DNA of 64,000 bases from Callaeas wilsoni (GCA_013398955.1 VWPU01003044.1:124001-188000), one strand, 5' to 3'. Positions 1 to 14,400 are shown, counted from the stretch's first letter. Notes: a model not told the origin generated them from the sequence alone. Translations and numbers: made by a program.

Positions 1-1272
1 AGGAGCTGTATCAGACAAAAAGAAAGCTTCCTTCAGGAAGCACTGATCTGTCCAGTGGGCTCCCATCAGTGCACTTCCACAGTGCCATCCCGGAAAGATT
101 TACTGGATTAAATGTACTTTTACATTTCTCTGGTGTGTTAGAGCAGTCTGCCTGAGGTGGCAGACTAGGCTGGAGCCCAGGACACCCTGTGCTGATCTCA
201 GCTTAACTCCTCATTTGTCACTTGGTCAGGGGCAAGACATCCTCTTCAATTCACTCCAGTTTCTCCACCGGCGGAATAGGACAACAGAGTCTTTTTACTG
301 GTCTGAAAAAATGTCTGAGGAAGGAAGAAAGGGTGAAACAGCTAGGTTATGGCTGCTGCTGCAATTGTTACACTTTAGTTCAAAACATCTGATTTAAATA
401 TCAGTGTTTGAGACCCTAATAGCCTATATACACTTCTCTGTTCTTATGCTGTATCATTGGCCATGCTAAGCTTCAGGCTTACACAGGAAGCACCAGATTT
501 CTGAGGGAAGTTGTGGGATTTGTGAATAACAGTCTGAAGCAAACCACCAGCATTTATTTTTCAACATTACTGTCACCAGCCACAGGAAGTCCCTCTTAGC
601 CTGTTAGGGATAGCTGGGTTTGGACTTGCACAGTGGCCATTTGCCCAGAGGGCCAGGAGATTATCACAGGAAGCAAACTCACAACTTTGTGACAAAGCCT
701 GTTAGGATTTAAGAGTACAGATGAGGCTTTGGGAAGATAGACAATACCTAGAGAAATGGAGATTATATCCATAAAGAAAGGCAGTGAGATTGGACTGTTT
801 AGAAACTTGTCTTTTAAGAAATAGTGACTGCAGGTTTCATATTCCCAGGGAATGAGATTGCATTCGCACTGCAATACAAAAAAGGAATAATAATGTGAAA
901 TGGAAATAGAGCAGATGAGTGTGAAGGTTTTCTGGTTGCTGATCTTCCCTTCCTCCCCTGAATCACAGGGTCTGTCTGCAGAAAAAAAAAGTTAGAAGTG
1001 GTTTCTGTTATTCTCCCTGGCAAACAGAGCTTAGCAAGTTTCTAACTTAGAGATTGTCTTTTCCTTTTTTTGAGGAAGATCATCATCATTCCTCATATGC
1101 ATGAAATCCTGTATATCACCTCGCTGCTGCTGAATTCACTGCTGCTTCAGAGTTCATTATTTGAGGGATTAATTTTCTGTTCTACTTAATGGTTTTGTCT
1201 GTGTGGTTTATGGGTTTTGTTTTGTTTTGAACTACAGCAAAATACACTTGCAAGCACTTCTTGTATCTTCAA
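1..1272. other. No gene seen
   Basis: Only short overlapping frames on both strands were seen. There is no repeat, splice-bounded frame or RNA gene that I can support. Confidence 0.6.
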
Positions 1273-1345
1273 AATCATAGAATCGTTTAGGTAGGAAAAC
1301 ACCTCTAAGACTGAATCCAGCTATTAACCCAAGAGTGCCAAGCCT
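1273..1345 (-). mobile_element. CR1 LINE fragment (3' end)
   Basis: The plus strand reads ATCATAGAATCGTTTAGG and then a diverged GGAAAACACCTCTAAGA block, followed by CTATTAACCCAAGAGTGCCAAG. This is the reverse complement of an avian CR1 3' end, whose terminal repeat reads as ATTCTATGAT in the sense direction. The element is a short, 5'-truncated, diverged copy, inactive and without coding capacity. Confidence 0.75.
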
Positions 1346-4300
1346 CAGGTGCCCGCCTTTTGGATGCATAGTTCCGTTCCTGCTTTCCCTTTGTTCTTAA
1401 GGAGACAACCCTTTGCTGTTTGACTAACCAAATTATATCCCTTCCTCTTTCCCATAAAAGTCTCCAAAAAAATGCTTTAGTCTGTGCAGTCCAGTGCTGT
1501 CATTGAGTTACTGGATTCTCTAGGAGCCCGCTTTGAAGTGGAGCCCACTCCTGAGCAACTACTGTGCGTGTGGAGGTCAGGTGGCCAAAGAGAGTCACTC
1601 CAGGACCAGCACCAAGCATTCATTTCTAGGTCCTCTGTAAGCACATTTTGTAGATGGTTCACATGAGGGTGCATTTGAAGGAGCTGAAGGCACTGCATTA
1701 GTTTATTCAGTTACAAAAAGGTAAATGCAGCTCTTGCTAGAATCTCTCGAAAAAGTAGGTTGAGCTGTTGCAGGAAAAATTATATGAGGACTATGCAAAA
1801 AAAGAGTTTCAGTTTTTGTCATGCTTTATTCCTGTTTCTTTGATGAAATGAATGGAAAACTGTTGGTTTAGAATTAAGCAGAAATGCAACATTTTCATTT
1901 AGATCTTTTTGAAGGGGGATAAAACATTTTTGGGGTTTTTTTCCCCTGAAACTTGTGCCTTGTTTCTAGTTTTTCTCTCTTATCTCAATCCCCTTTTGTC
2001 ATGATAAAAAGGAGAGAGCAGGGGAAAAAAAAAAACTGCAAAAACTGAAACATAAATCGTCATCTCTGATTTGTGTCAGCATATAATTTACTTTGGTTCT
2101 CAGAAGGTTTTACCTTTGTAGCCAGCCCTACATATTGGTGAAGTGAATGAGGCAAAAGTGTGTCATCTGGGTATATTTGAAAAAAGGTAACATTTCTTAA
2201 AATGTAGTACTTTATAACAAAGCAAGCTGATTCTTTGAGAGGAAATGAAATATCATGTGAAGAGATAGACAAGTCTTGTCAGTTTTCAGTCTGGTAATCA
2301 TTGGAGTGTTATATCGGTGTGTCAGTTTTTCCTGGAGGAGTAAACTGGGATTATCTGGTGTGGTAGCATTTTGTTTCCCAAATGTTATAGTGGAAAATCC
2401 TCAATGTTTTCAGATATCTAGCAGTCAAATATTGAGGACTTAGTATCTCTATTGATGTCCTATCAGCAAGTTAGGACTATGTTTTCCTGTATGAATTTAT
2501 TTCTGAAAAGGATAATAAACCCTCCAAACCAGATTTCTTTTGTTGATTTCTTCTCAGCAGTTCTTCTTGCACCTAGCAGTATCATTACCTAAACAAGAAT
2601 TGTATTTTGGAAATATAATTTACTCTTTGCCAGTCTGGCTTGATGCACTCACTAGACAGTGGGCTTTTCCTTTTTCCCAGAGACTGATGGGTTAAGTGCT
2701 TTAGCATAAACAGACTGAGCCGAAAGTTATCTAAATGTTTGAGTGTTCAATGCAGTCATTACTGACACATCTTGTCCTAGCAAGTGGCTGAGGCAGAAGA
2801 AGAATCCTGGCAAAACTTGGGGTGGGATCCACAGCTGGCTTCCACGACTTTCCTCGGAATCATCTAGGGCATACCCCACTTTGAACACACCCCACTACCT
2901 GTGAAAATCTGGCTGACTGGGCCTGTTCTCTTATTTCCTTTGACTATGGGCACAACGGTGGCTGTTGTAGGCTCTGCACTGCTCATGAAGCTCAGGTTTT
3001 ATGAGTATCAGGCTGAAAGCTGAGCAGTGATGCCTGCCTTCCAGCTCAGAATTCCAAAGTGTCCTCAGCATCTCCTTGTAATGGTGCTGCAGCAGAGCTG
3101 AGCTGTGGGCTATTGATATCGTTCCAGGTGCTCCTTTGCTCTGGTTCTGTATGAAGTATGACACTAGAGATTAATTAATTGAATATTTTATTTAACAAAG
3201 ATTAAAATAAATTAGTAAGCAATGTACTGCCTGGCCTGAACACCCAGTGAGTACTAGTAGTTTTCATTATCCCTGAAGAAATCATTGACTATTTTATGCG
3301 ATGCAGTAATGTATTATTCATAGACAATTTCATTGGTAACATTACTGTGGATTCTCAATACAGCAAGAGTGTACATAAAGACATGAAATCCTTAGGAAGA
3401 GAAAGACAGGTAATCTTCCCTAAAAATTAGAATGTACAGTTCATATTCACACACACAGAGGACAACAGGTCTTCGTGGAATCAAGCAAATGCCTGATCAT
3501 GGTGGTGAGCTTATTCTTAAAGCATGTCTGCTACTATACATTATAATGCACTAATCCTTTTCAGTTTCTTAATGATAAACTTTAAATATCAATGTTGTTC
3601 TCTACCTGAGGCTGGATATTTTCAGTCCCATTGTTTGCAATGCACCTGTATTTATTACATGGATGAATATCTGCATTCCCATCCAATTTTTACACCAGGC
3701 TTGGGACGTAAGAGTATGCACCTGGAGAAACTCATCTGCATAACTTGAAGTCTTCTGCAGTGAAAGGACACAGCACGCAGAATTATGTACCTCACACTGT
3801 CATCTAAGGAGAAGGACTCAGTTTCATGGTGTCTCTTTGGCAATGTAAAGTAACAGTGGTTCAGAGACATTTTTTCAGCCTCCTCCTGGTGTAAAGATGC
3901 ATAACTTTTCTGGTGTCAGGGAATTCACCTATTGTAATTTCAGACTGTGTCATCAGACGATGTCATCAACCGTAACTCTGCCTTTCCTGTTCCTTGAGTT
4001 TCAGGTTTCCCAGCCTGAATGCTGAATCCAAGGCAACTTCTTGTCTTGCCACAGCAGGTTTTTGTCAGCAGTGTGCTTCCTTCTAACCCGTGGCTCTGCA
4101 GGCATTGTGAAATCGAGGAATGAGCCTTTGTTCCAGTGGGAGCAGATGGCACTGCTACTTTATGCTTCCACCCTGAAGCACCATCCAGCTGGCTTGGCCC
4201 CTTCTACAAGGGATGAACTGAGCTCTGCCTCACCCACTGCTGCTGCACAGATATAGCACATGTTCTTGTCTGCCTTTGGGGACCTTGGTGCTGTGACTAC

Positions 4301-7300
4301 ACTATAGGAATGCTCTAGAGCTACTGCCATGCCCATTATCAGACCAGAATCTGTCTAAAGGCAGTGGGTCTTGAATTTCACATGAATGGTAGAGGTCTAA
4401 AACTCTCATTGCACCCTACACAGTATGTCCAAACTGTGTTCTTGTGGAATGGACTCATAAACAGAGACCTTATGATACTTACACTGAGTGCAGTGTAAAA
4501 GCATATTGTGCTAATCCTTTTCTTTTTGCTCTGTGTCTTATGGTTTCCTTGAAACCTTGCAGGCAATGTTGTTATCTAACTGAGATATATTGCTGTGAGA
4601 GCTTGCTACACTGCATTGGGCTCTTTAGAAAGCTTTTACCATTTCATAATTTTAAAGTATGTTTGTCCCTCTTTAATTGAAAAGTTGTTAGGAGCAAAGG
4701 GTTTGTGTGTCTGAATTGTTTGAAGGCTGCTTTGACTTTTGGTTGCCGAGGAAACTGTTTTAACATAGAATTGTATTCCAGTGATTTCAAAGTCTTTGTT
4801 CTGTTATGGTTTGTGCATTCCTTGGGATGGGAACTGTTTCAGTGGGAAACTGTTACAAAGTAGTTTAGTCCCATCTGGGTTTGGCATATCTAAAAAGTAC
4901 TGATGGGGCTTCAAAGTTCAGCTGGCACTGAAATTTCTAGGCCAGTTCTACGTTCTGGATCCAGGGCTGGACCCAACACCAGAGCTGCTGACTTGTGACT
5001 TTTGAATATATGCACCATCATGTTACCCTGTGTCCTCATTCATATCCTCAACTTCTTGTATTACTCTTTTGCCTGTTCATACAACTGGAGCATGCAGCAG
5101 CGGTGCAATGGTTTACTGAGTGGTGATTATGAGATCGTACTGCAAACTCGTCACGTTAAAGCCCCTATGGAGATGGGAAAACTGTCTCCTTTATACAGGA
5201 ACTGACGAAATCTGACATGAACAAGGCAAAGGAGGTGATGGGTCTACAGGTCTGCAATCCTTGTCCCTCTCACGCTCAAGGTGTTGGAAAAGAGAATTAA
5301 TCCATCTCTTAGAATCCCATGTTGAGTCTAGGATGCCTCTTCACTCTCCTTTCAGGCCACTGTGTTGTTCCCAAAGATGGGTGACATTGATGCATGGGAT
5401 CTTCCATCCTTAATTTAGAGCTGAGCCATCAAAGTGTAGAGTATGAATTTGCTGAAGTCCTTGGAAATATTAGCTTGATTCTGGTTAAGTCATGGGATTT
5501 CTAGGAATGCAACCTGTCTTGCCTGCTAATCTCCTTGTTCCTGAGGCTGGGATTAAAAATCCATGTAACTTGCCTAGACTTCACTGGCAGCAGGGCCTCT
5601 CTTCTCACAAGCTGTCAGAACTGCAGAGCAAATAAATGCTGTGGTGTAACCTCAGAGGTGGGAGGACACAATTAAACCCAGTTCTGCATGGGGGCATTTC
5701 CTTTTCATAGCAAGTATCAGAAGGTTGAGTGGTAGACACTTCTTGCCCCCATTGCAACATTTAACAGACTACATGGAAGGGTGTAGGAAAACCGTGGTAG
5801 CCCAGGCACTGGGCTGAGGAAATAGAGAGGAGGAGAAAAATTCTTCTATCTCAGCAGTTCAGACATCTGCCAGTCAGAAGCAGCTTCAGATCACGCATGT
5901 TGCAGAAGTGCCTTTCACCAAGAGCTCTCTCCTGTGTCAGGAAAAGACAAAGCTTATCTACAGTAGTGGTTATGGGGAAAATAGCTTTTTAAAAAAAGGT
6001 GTATTTTCTCCTGGAGGCACATCCTTATATACCTTTTATGTGGAGCATGAATAAGTTAGTACAGAGGAAGAACTCACTTCAATAGCAGGATCTGCTGCGC
6101 AGCAAAAGACCACAGCTGCATGGACGTGAGCCTCCAGCCTAGAAGGGCTGAAAGCACATCAGCTTTGGAGGCTAATAAAGGCATGACCTTCTTGCTTAAT
6201 GAAAGAAAAATTTCCCAGGAGATGCAGTTCCCTGCTGGCTGTTTTACGTTTTCCCAGTCACAGGCTACAGTCCAGTTCCTCCTTCGCAATCAGCAGCACT
6301 CGTGTTGTCACCCAGCACCAACTGTGGGAGGGAGAAGTTCTGGCTGGACGTGAAGCTCTGGGTGAATGATCAGGAAATATTTTTTAGGCAAAGAGGTCAA
6401 TAAAAAATTTTTTTAATGCAATGGAATCATAGGACATGAGGAAGCTTAGCAAAGAGAATTCTTGAAGCTGGCTGGGAGGAGATGTGGGTGATGAACCCTG
6501 TGCAGCCGAATGCTTTAAATGTGCTGGAGTTTATGCCATCAGGAGAAAGGCAAGGAGGCTTCAGGACACCTGGCCCATTTTTTCAGTTCCGGTGAAATAT
6601 AATAATTGTTACACTGAATGAGTTTTGAAGGTTCAAGGGCTGAACTTGATTAGGAATATGATTGGGTCATTTGGAGAAACATTTGTGAAACTGATATATT
6701 CATTTCTTGAAAGTGAATTGATTTCTGGGCTGCTATTTTGGAAGGAGCAGGGGAGAAAAAGCTTGACTAAGGTCAAAACATCCCATTTTGACTCTGCGAA
6801 GACTCCATTTGGTTGGAGGATTTTGTTTGGTTGGTTTTTGTTGGGGTTTTTTGCTGTTTTTTTTTTTTTTTAATGACATCATCATTATAACGCAATGTAT
6901 AAATGCAATCTAATTTATTTCATAGCACAATGTTAGATCAGTCCAAAGCAATTCTTTTTCTCCTAAAATGTCATGTTTAATTTTGCCTCTTAATGAATTT
7001 AGAATTGGAAATCTCAAAGCTGTTGATGAAACCAAATGTTCATCATTTTTTTGGACAGTTCTGTTCAGGTGCTCTACATTTGGCCATGGTAGAGTCACTG
7101 CATAGCACAGAGTGCAGTGTCTTTCTCCTACCCTGAATCTTCACTAGTTGGGGTGAAATCACGTCAGAAAAGAAGGGCTTTTTCCTATGCAAACTGTGAA
7201 GTGGAAAGGAGGAGTAATTGTCATCAAGTTTTCCAGGGTTTACTACAGTACTAATTCAGGCCACGTATCTTGTAACAGGCATTAACAACAACTGTATATA

Positions 7301-7635
7301 TAATAAGTTTGACACATTTGAGTTCTAACAACCTTAAACTCCAGGGATTCAAGCCAACTTCATTAAAACGGTGGAAGAAAATGTTAGCAAGTCATTTTAA
7401 ATGGTGTTGGCATATATACACCTTTTGACTTGAATCACTTACTGTTGTCCCAGTAATTCAGTCGGGGTTTTCTGGCACACTGCGAATGTAAGGAGGAAGT
7501 GGTAGAGTTCCCTTAGACTCCCACTGATGCTTTGGCTGTTATCTTTGCAGTACTTGCTCCCTCCCTCTGGGGGTGTGTGTATTTATTTGTATATATTTTT
7601 TATTTATTTATTTTTTATATATTTATGGGGAAAGC
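1346..7635. other. No gene seen; homopolymer and AT-rich tracts only
   Basis: There are scattered frames under 80 codons. Low-complexity tracts are A11 at about 2025-2035, T15 at 6857-6871 preceded by G/T-rich sequence, and a T/A-alternating stretch at about 7575-7625. No exon or mobile element was recognised. Confidence 0.55.
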
Positions 7636-7675
7636 TTTTATTTTCTCATATGCAAGTGTTTTATTTTCTCATATG
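7636..7675. repeat. Short direct repeat, 17 bp x2 (TTTTATTTTCTCATATG)
   Basis: Exact copies lie at 7636-7652 and 7659-7675, 23 bp apart in phase. They follow an AT-rich, T/A-alternating stretch (about 7575-7625). The likely origin is replication slippage; no function is implied. Confidence 0.85.
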
Positions 7676-10600
7676 TATTATGGAGCATAAGCCAAATTTT
7701 TAATGCTTAAGTCTTTTTGGTATTTTACATCTTGCTGGTTAAGGTAGGTAGTAAGGCTTAAATAATTTGCTGTCTGGACATGTATATTCGTCTAACAGTT
7801 TTTGAAGCTGGTGGCCAATTTCAATTATATTTTGAGGAGAAGCAGAGATGTCAGAGGGAGTGCACTCCTACAAGTTTTTAAGGATTAGTGGCTCATAGAG
7901 GAGCCACAGTCAAGGAAAGCTAACCCTTTGTTAGACATCAGGAAAGCATACAGAAGAAACACTTGTGAACCTGATTTACTAGGTCCTATGGCTCATTCAA
8001 ATTATTTGTTTAAACTTGAAATACACCTAATTTATATAGAGAGCAGCGTGTCTACACATATTTGTCTGTTATACACACGCATAATGTTCACTGAAATCCT
8101 TCCAGAAATTAATTGTGCTCCTCCTTGCTAAAAGCAGAACCCCAGCTCCATCTGGTGGCTCCGTGATTGGTAAGGCAAAACTGCTGAACTACGTCTTGTC
8201 TGTGATTTTGCATTTTGTCTAGTGAAAAGACGTAAGCATAGAACCAAGCACACAGATAAGTGTTAGCTCCCTCGAGATAGATTGTATCTATAACAGAGAA
8301 GACCCTTATCTTTTGATTCCTTTTGTTGGGCAGGGGGGTTGTTTTTCTGAACTGAATGCCTTTAGAGATCAGGGGCCTTATTCTTCAAGCATGAGCTAAA
8401 AAACTGTTTAAGAAAAAGGGAGAAATTTCCCTTTATCTCACCTCCATCTCTTGAGAGCAGAAGGTAAAGCTTTGTGAGGAAGGTCAAATATTATATCTGA
8501 GTTGCAGTGTCTTCCTGATTTATAGCTCTTGTCATGTGACCCCTGGAACAAAGCTTCAAGCTAGCTCTAAAACCAGAAATACTCATGGACTGGTAGAGGT
8601 AATTCTTCACTAATAACATATTTTGATAAAAGTCAAATGCTAATAGTGGGTATTTTCTTCCTTCATTGCTTTTTCTCTGCTTATATTAGGAAGGCGTTGG
8701 CCCTAGATTTTCTGGTTTGTAGCTGATTTGTAGTAAGAAATTATTTTTATTTCAAGCGGGATAACAAAAAAGAATTCTGAAATTAATTTTTCATCAAAAT
8801 TAGTGTTAAATCTGGCAGAGCTTTTGTTTTTATTTTGGTCACATATTTTTAAAAGAAAACAATTAGGGCAATGCTAAAAATAAACATAAAAAAACCTATT
8901 CTATTCAGACAGTAGACCTGGCCTCACACTTTCGGTAAAATAAGTTATGTAAGTGGATGAAACATCTTTTGGTGAAAAATAAAATGTCTTGTGGCAGTGA
9001 GCTGTGCTGCCTCTGATTTTGCACGAACACGAGGGCCTGGAGGCAGGGCAGTGAGAATTAGTATAGGCATGCATAAGGTCAGCTGAAAATTAGCTCCTTT
9101 TCTCTTTTTCCATTGCATATTGATACAACAGCACTACTGAAGCTCTGGGCTAGCTCATGTAATTTAAATGCATTCTAAGTTGAAATATTATATTTTAAAA
9201 ATGTTAAAATTAAACAGCTTGATTTCTCTCTGCCTGCCACTGTCTTCTGAACCTGGCTAAAACTCAGTGACTGTTTGGATAGGCTCAGAAACATGTCTTC
9301 AAATTTTAATAATGTGGCTGACGTGTAACTCTTCACCCCCTTTTGGCAATTAGCAGAATTGGTGGATCATCATTCAGCTTTCAGTTCTTGTTTTGTGTCT
9401 TGCATGTGGCCATGAAAGTGGAAAACCTTACACGTAAGCTGCTGATGGGGAGGAGAAGGAAGAGATTGTGACCTAGTCTGATGAGAGGAAAGCCAAATCC
9501 AACTTCTTCAGCAGATACCTGCCGAGAGAAGATGCGAGGCCCAACACTATGGTATGGAAAGCAGCAGTCCAAGGCTGGAATTCATTATTCTTTGTACTGC
9601 CTTAGTCCTTTGACACAGCCTGCCTCTACTTTATAGAAACATCCCCAACGCTTTTAGTGCTAAAAGCAGTAGCGAACCTGAACCTACACAGAGGAGGAAC
9701 GGAGAAGTGTAGGTCAAGGCATTGTGAAGCGCAGCAAATACAGCCAGGTAGAACAAACTTAGGAGCCAAGAGCCTGAGTGAAACCAGGACATCTTGCAGG
9801 CAATTTTAATCCTTAAGACATTCAAGTTTGCTGCAGAGGTGCCTTCACTGAGGTTTATGATCTCCATGTGCTCCTGGCTTATGTCGCACTTACCCATCGC
9901 TAGGCATTTGGCAGTTGCTTATTCTCTCCTTTTTATACATTGCACTTTCCTATGTATGGGGAAGAGTTTTATATAGCCACAAAGAGTTTTATATGCCTTG
10001 GTGACATTTAATCTACATACTCTCCTCTACTTCTCCGTTTTCCTAATGAACAAGCTGTAGGCTGCATATTTTGCATACATTAATGCTTTGTCACTTCGAA
10101 CTCGAGGCGGAAGACTGTTCCAGGCAGAAATACCATCTTGTTCCTGTCACAAGTCTTAATACAGGAGAATATAAAAAAACACAGCATTTGGAATCTTTTA
10201 ACCAGTTTTAAGCAGCACAGAGTGTTTTCCTGTCTCATCTGTTTATAATAATGCTTAAGATCTTAAATGAGAGCTGTTTCTGCATGTGGGAAGCACAGAG
10301 TTCATTAATAATAAAAGACAGCCTTTTCCTAAGCTGTGCACACTCATGATAGAGAGTGGCCAGGAAATGCTCATCCTTCTCACCAGGAGCTGGTGCAGAA
10401 ATCATCAGATATGACCCAGGTTACACAGTGTGGTTGTGTCAGAAGGGAGATTTAATCCCTGCTACCAAAAATAAGAACATACACACATACATAAAATGTA
10501 ATAAATTGCATTAGACTGAGGCTAACTAAAACAAATGTGTTGTCTACTGCTAGGCAGTTGTAAATAGTGTGTGCCAGAGAAGGGAGATGTGCAAAATGGT

Positions 10601-11374
10601 TAATCAAAGCCCATGTGACAAAACTATTCCCCCATTTCTGCCACTTGCACCTTTAAATGGATGCTGAATGCATGTTTGAAGGATGGCATCTGCAAGACAA
10701 TATTTTCCCAAGAACAAACAGTCTTGTTGGGAAGCAAAGCTGTTCACTGTTTTCTATTCCACTCATGAAATGGAGGTGAACTTTTCTGGCATTTATAAAA
10801 AGAAACAAGCCCAGAGGACACAAGAGAACAATCATGCTTGCACATGTTTGTGTTCGCGTTCAGGTGCAATGGGGGATTGTGGTATAAGAAGGCCAGCTAT
10901 CGATCTTGGGAGCACAGACTTCTCAGGGCAGGCTGGAAGGATCCACCAAAAAAAAGCATCACAGCTCGTGGGGATCGCTTGGGTTTCCCCTACTTCTGAG
11001 CAAACCCACTTCTGCATCATAGCGTAAAGTACAATCCTTCTATGTGCTTGTGTGCATGTTTTAAATGTGGCATTGAGAAACGAGGCTCTGTGTACAGAGG
11101 CGGGATTTGCTGAAGGAGCATCCCATGCTGCCTCAAAAAGAGCACTGACTTACAAGTTCACCATCACACATCCCCATAGAAACCCTGAAATGTCAGATCT
11201 TTAAGGATACAGTAGATCTAAAATATTTGTTTTAGAAGGAAAGTGGTCTTGCCCTACTGATCTGTAAGGAGCATGGGAAGGATGATGAATTGACAGGTAG
11301 ATAAACATACAGCATACACCTCTCACATCCCCTTAGCCATCATCAAACCTTTTTTAGTGGTAAGGAAGCCTTTT
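7676..11374. other. No gene seen apart from the CTCF-like site
   Basis: The longest frame is 114 codons (10683-11027 on +), without a domain or splice context. A 13-base direct repeat, AAGAGTTTTATAT, occurs twice at about 9962-9996. Nothing else is supported. Confidence 0.55.
8143..8161 (-). promoter_or_regulatory. CTCF-like binding motif
   Basis: CAGCTCCATCTGGTGGCTC aligns with the reverse-complement CTCF core (TAGCGCCCCCTGGTGGCCA) at about 13 of 19 positions, including the invariant CTGGTGGC block. CTCF binds such sites to anchor chromatin loops. The match is by eye and occupancy cannot be judged. A GTAAGG follows 13 bases later, so an exon-like reading was considered and set aside. Confidence 0.35.
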
Positions 11375-11440
11375 GGGGGATTTGGGCTGGGTTTGGGTGT
11401 GGTTTTGGTTTGGGGTTTGTTGGGGGAGGTAGGGTGGGGG
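11375..11440 (+). other. Two adjacent G-quadruplex motifs on the plus strand
   Basis: The first motif, 11375-11397, has G runs of 5, 3, 3 and 3 with loops of 4, 2 and 3 bases. The second, 11412-11440, has runs of 4, 5, 3 and 5 with loops of 6, 5 and 1. Both satisfy the usual G3+N1-7 rule. The whole tract is a T/G-only strand with little interruption and is followed by a T run. No gene is nearby in the window to assign a role. Confidence 0.75.
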
Positions 11441-14400
11441 AGCGGTCATTTTTTTTGTGCAGAGTAATGGGTAACAAAAAGCCAGAGCTGTGTGTTCATA
11501 GCAGCGCTGTATGTCTGTGGCATCACCACCTTTTCTGTGGAGATTGCAGTGTTTTGAAGCACTCCCTTACAGCAACTCACAAATAATTATTAGCTAGAGA
11601 TCATGGCGGTCCCGTGGCAGCAGAGGAAGTATTCATTTTCTTGTGTAGTAGTGAGCTAAAACCTGATCTTTTGATCTTAGTTTGACCAAATGGATAAAAT
11701 CAATCATAAAATGAATATATATTCCCAAATCAAAGTGTTTTTCCTAATGGGCAACTTTTACTGCACTGCAGTAACAGCTTTCAACACGCTTGATGCGATT
11801 TTGACACGTTGCAATTTGGTCTGTGGAGTTCTAATGATTGTACGTGATGTAACATTGATTTTAGGCTTATTTTTCTCCTTTGCTGTTTTTCTTAGTCACC
11901 TGCTATGGCCTCTGAATCTACACACATAAAATGAAGCGTTGTTCAATCATGCCACAGTCGTGGCACTGTTACTGCCTCTGAGCTTCTCTCCTTTGATGTT
12001 AAGAGAGCCTGCAGAGCCCAGGCTCCTGGCTTGAGCATCAGAAGGAAGCTGCTTAATGCAGGCTATCTGAACAGCCTTTTGCTGCCCCATGTCATCTCCT
12101 GTAAGGCCTTCTTAAAGTCACATGTTTACTTAACCATGGCATTTTTAGAGGAATCTTTAGCAAGAGCCCAGTGGAATTCAGACTGGGGGTGTCTCTGAAT
12201 ACCTTAACATAAGTATATTGTAGTTTTATGTAGATATAGAGGAAGAAGAGGGCAGTTGCAGTGGTAGTATGGGTATGTCTGTCTCACTGGTTGTCTGCTC
12301 TGTGAAGCTGTTTGCACTGCACCGGGTCAAAGCGAGAAATATGACAGTGGGTGTAATGAAAACATCGGGAGCTCTCATTAGGGCTGGCTGACATTTCCGT
12401 CTGAGCTGTGGGTCTGCAGCAGGTTCCATTAGAGGCAAATGTCCAAGGAACTGTTTAAAATAAGTGGTCACTTATTTTAGGTGACAGCAGTATCAGCAGC
12501 AGTATCCCTCTGCTTCATAAGCAGCCTCACAGAGGCACTTCCCAGTCCATAGAAAAGTAATTTTTCAGGATCACAGAAATACCAATACTGGCAGAAAGTA
12601 GAACACTTTTCACAATGGTGAAAAATTCATGTGCTTTTCCTAAAATATTAGACACACCAAGTTGATAATTTGACCTTGGCTTCTGAAAATTTTAGAATGA
12701 CTAAAAAGAAAGCTTGAGCCAGAGAAGATAGACCAGACAATCAAATTTATCTAAACTGAGCTTTTGAATTACATTTGTTTGTCCTCTGCATGTTGAAAAG
12801 CTGAATTTTTACCATCCTTCCCTGGAATAGGTTATTTTCTGCATCAGCGTCTGTGTTATCATCAATTTCTGATCCCTTTGTGTGTGTGTGGCAGCCCCAT
12901 CCTCTGCTCGTGGTCTATCCCAAACACTGCTCTGCTCAGAGATGCTAGGGAGGGGAGGACTTGGTGCCCGGTTGTAACAGCAGAGACTCCCCCTCAAGGA
13001 GCTGCTGATTAAGATCACGAGGCAAAGTGCTGTTTAATTTAAGGAAAGATAATACCCAGAGGTGATATATTCAGTCACAGCTTAATTGAAATCAAAGAGC
13101 ACACAAAAAGGTGAGGGAGACAGCAGACAAAAGGTTAAGCAGAGCACCTTGTATCAAATGTTCAGCTGAGGATTAGCTGTTGATTGTGGAGCATAAGCCA
13201 AAAATCAAGTTTTATTGTGTGCCCTACAGTGATTTCTTTGTTCTAAATGAAATCAGAAAAACAGGCACTTATTTATCTCCATATGTTATTGCAGCATGTG
13301 TGACAAGAAAATAAAGAAGTCATGAAATATTATTAGTGCTTTCTTTTTATTGATTACTGTGTTTCTTTAGCTGCAGGAAATACTGGAGAAAATTTATGGC
13401 TCCAACCTTTAGTTTAAAAATTAGTGTAATTGTTAAGCTATGGAATTATGAATAGCTGCTTCTTGAACAGTAACAAGAAGACAACCTTTACAAAAAACAC
13501 CTAATATTCTGCCTGCATCAGGAAACTTTCATACAATAACAAGAGCTGATCAGTAAGAGTAATACTCTGCTTTAAAAGGGGAATGTAGACGACAGTAAAT
13601 AAACACAATTGTTGAAATAGGCAGTGTAAGGCACATAATGAGGGTATTTCAAAGAGATTTGCAGTAAATACAGCTTTTTTTTTTTAATAACAGGATGTTT
13701 ACAAGTTCCTCTCACTTTTTACTCCTGAGTCCATCACAGTAATTCCACTGGCTTAGATGGCACAGTAATCAAGTCAAGCCTGATGAGAGTTAGATTTCTA
13801 TTCTAAATCACACCCACTTCATCCTCCTAGTCCACTTTTGCTCAAAAATGTTTTCTCCACAGATTGCTGTGCTCTTCTTTCAGAAGAGTTAAATAGTGGT
13901 GGCAGTGGCTTTACAAATAAGCTGTTGGTTTATATCAGCCTTTGTGGTTGACACTTCATCTGTCCATAAATTTTTAAGCTGCCATTACAGTGCTATTGTA
14001 TCTTTAGGGGAGTGGCGCCTCACTTTGCCCCATCCAAAGTATCTTCCCTTTGCATGAGTTCTGTCTGCCCAGACTCAGAAGAAACTATTAAAAAGAAAAT
14101 ATTTTTGAAGGTTGTTTCTGGTTTATTGTAAGATATTTCTGTTCCTAAGGCATCTTTCTTCTGATGATTAACATCAAAGCATTTCGTAAGCCTTGATTCT
14201 TTAGCTTTCTCAGTAGTCTCAAGGTATTTTGAGAAAAAGGTTTTGCATAGTTCAGAGTTGAAACTTACTTCTTAACAGCACAGAGCAAGGTGACACAACA
14301 GCTTGGGCCGGAATTAAAAAGGCAAGCGATGGTTGGCTAAAACTGTGAGAGGAAGCTAATGTGGAGAAAGGAATACGTGAGTTGAGTGCTTCACATGCAA

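Noticed and set aside
7681..13203. GGAGCATAAGCCAAA shared between about 7683 and 13189 as a possible dispersed repeat
   Set aside because: Only about 15 bases match with no flanking similarity; about what chance gives when comparing 64 kb with itself.
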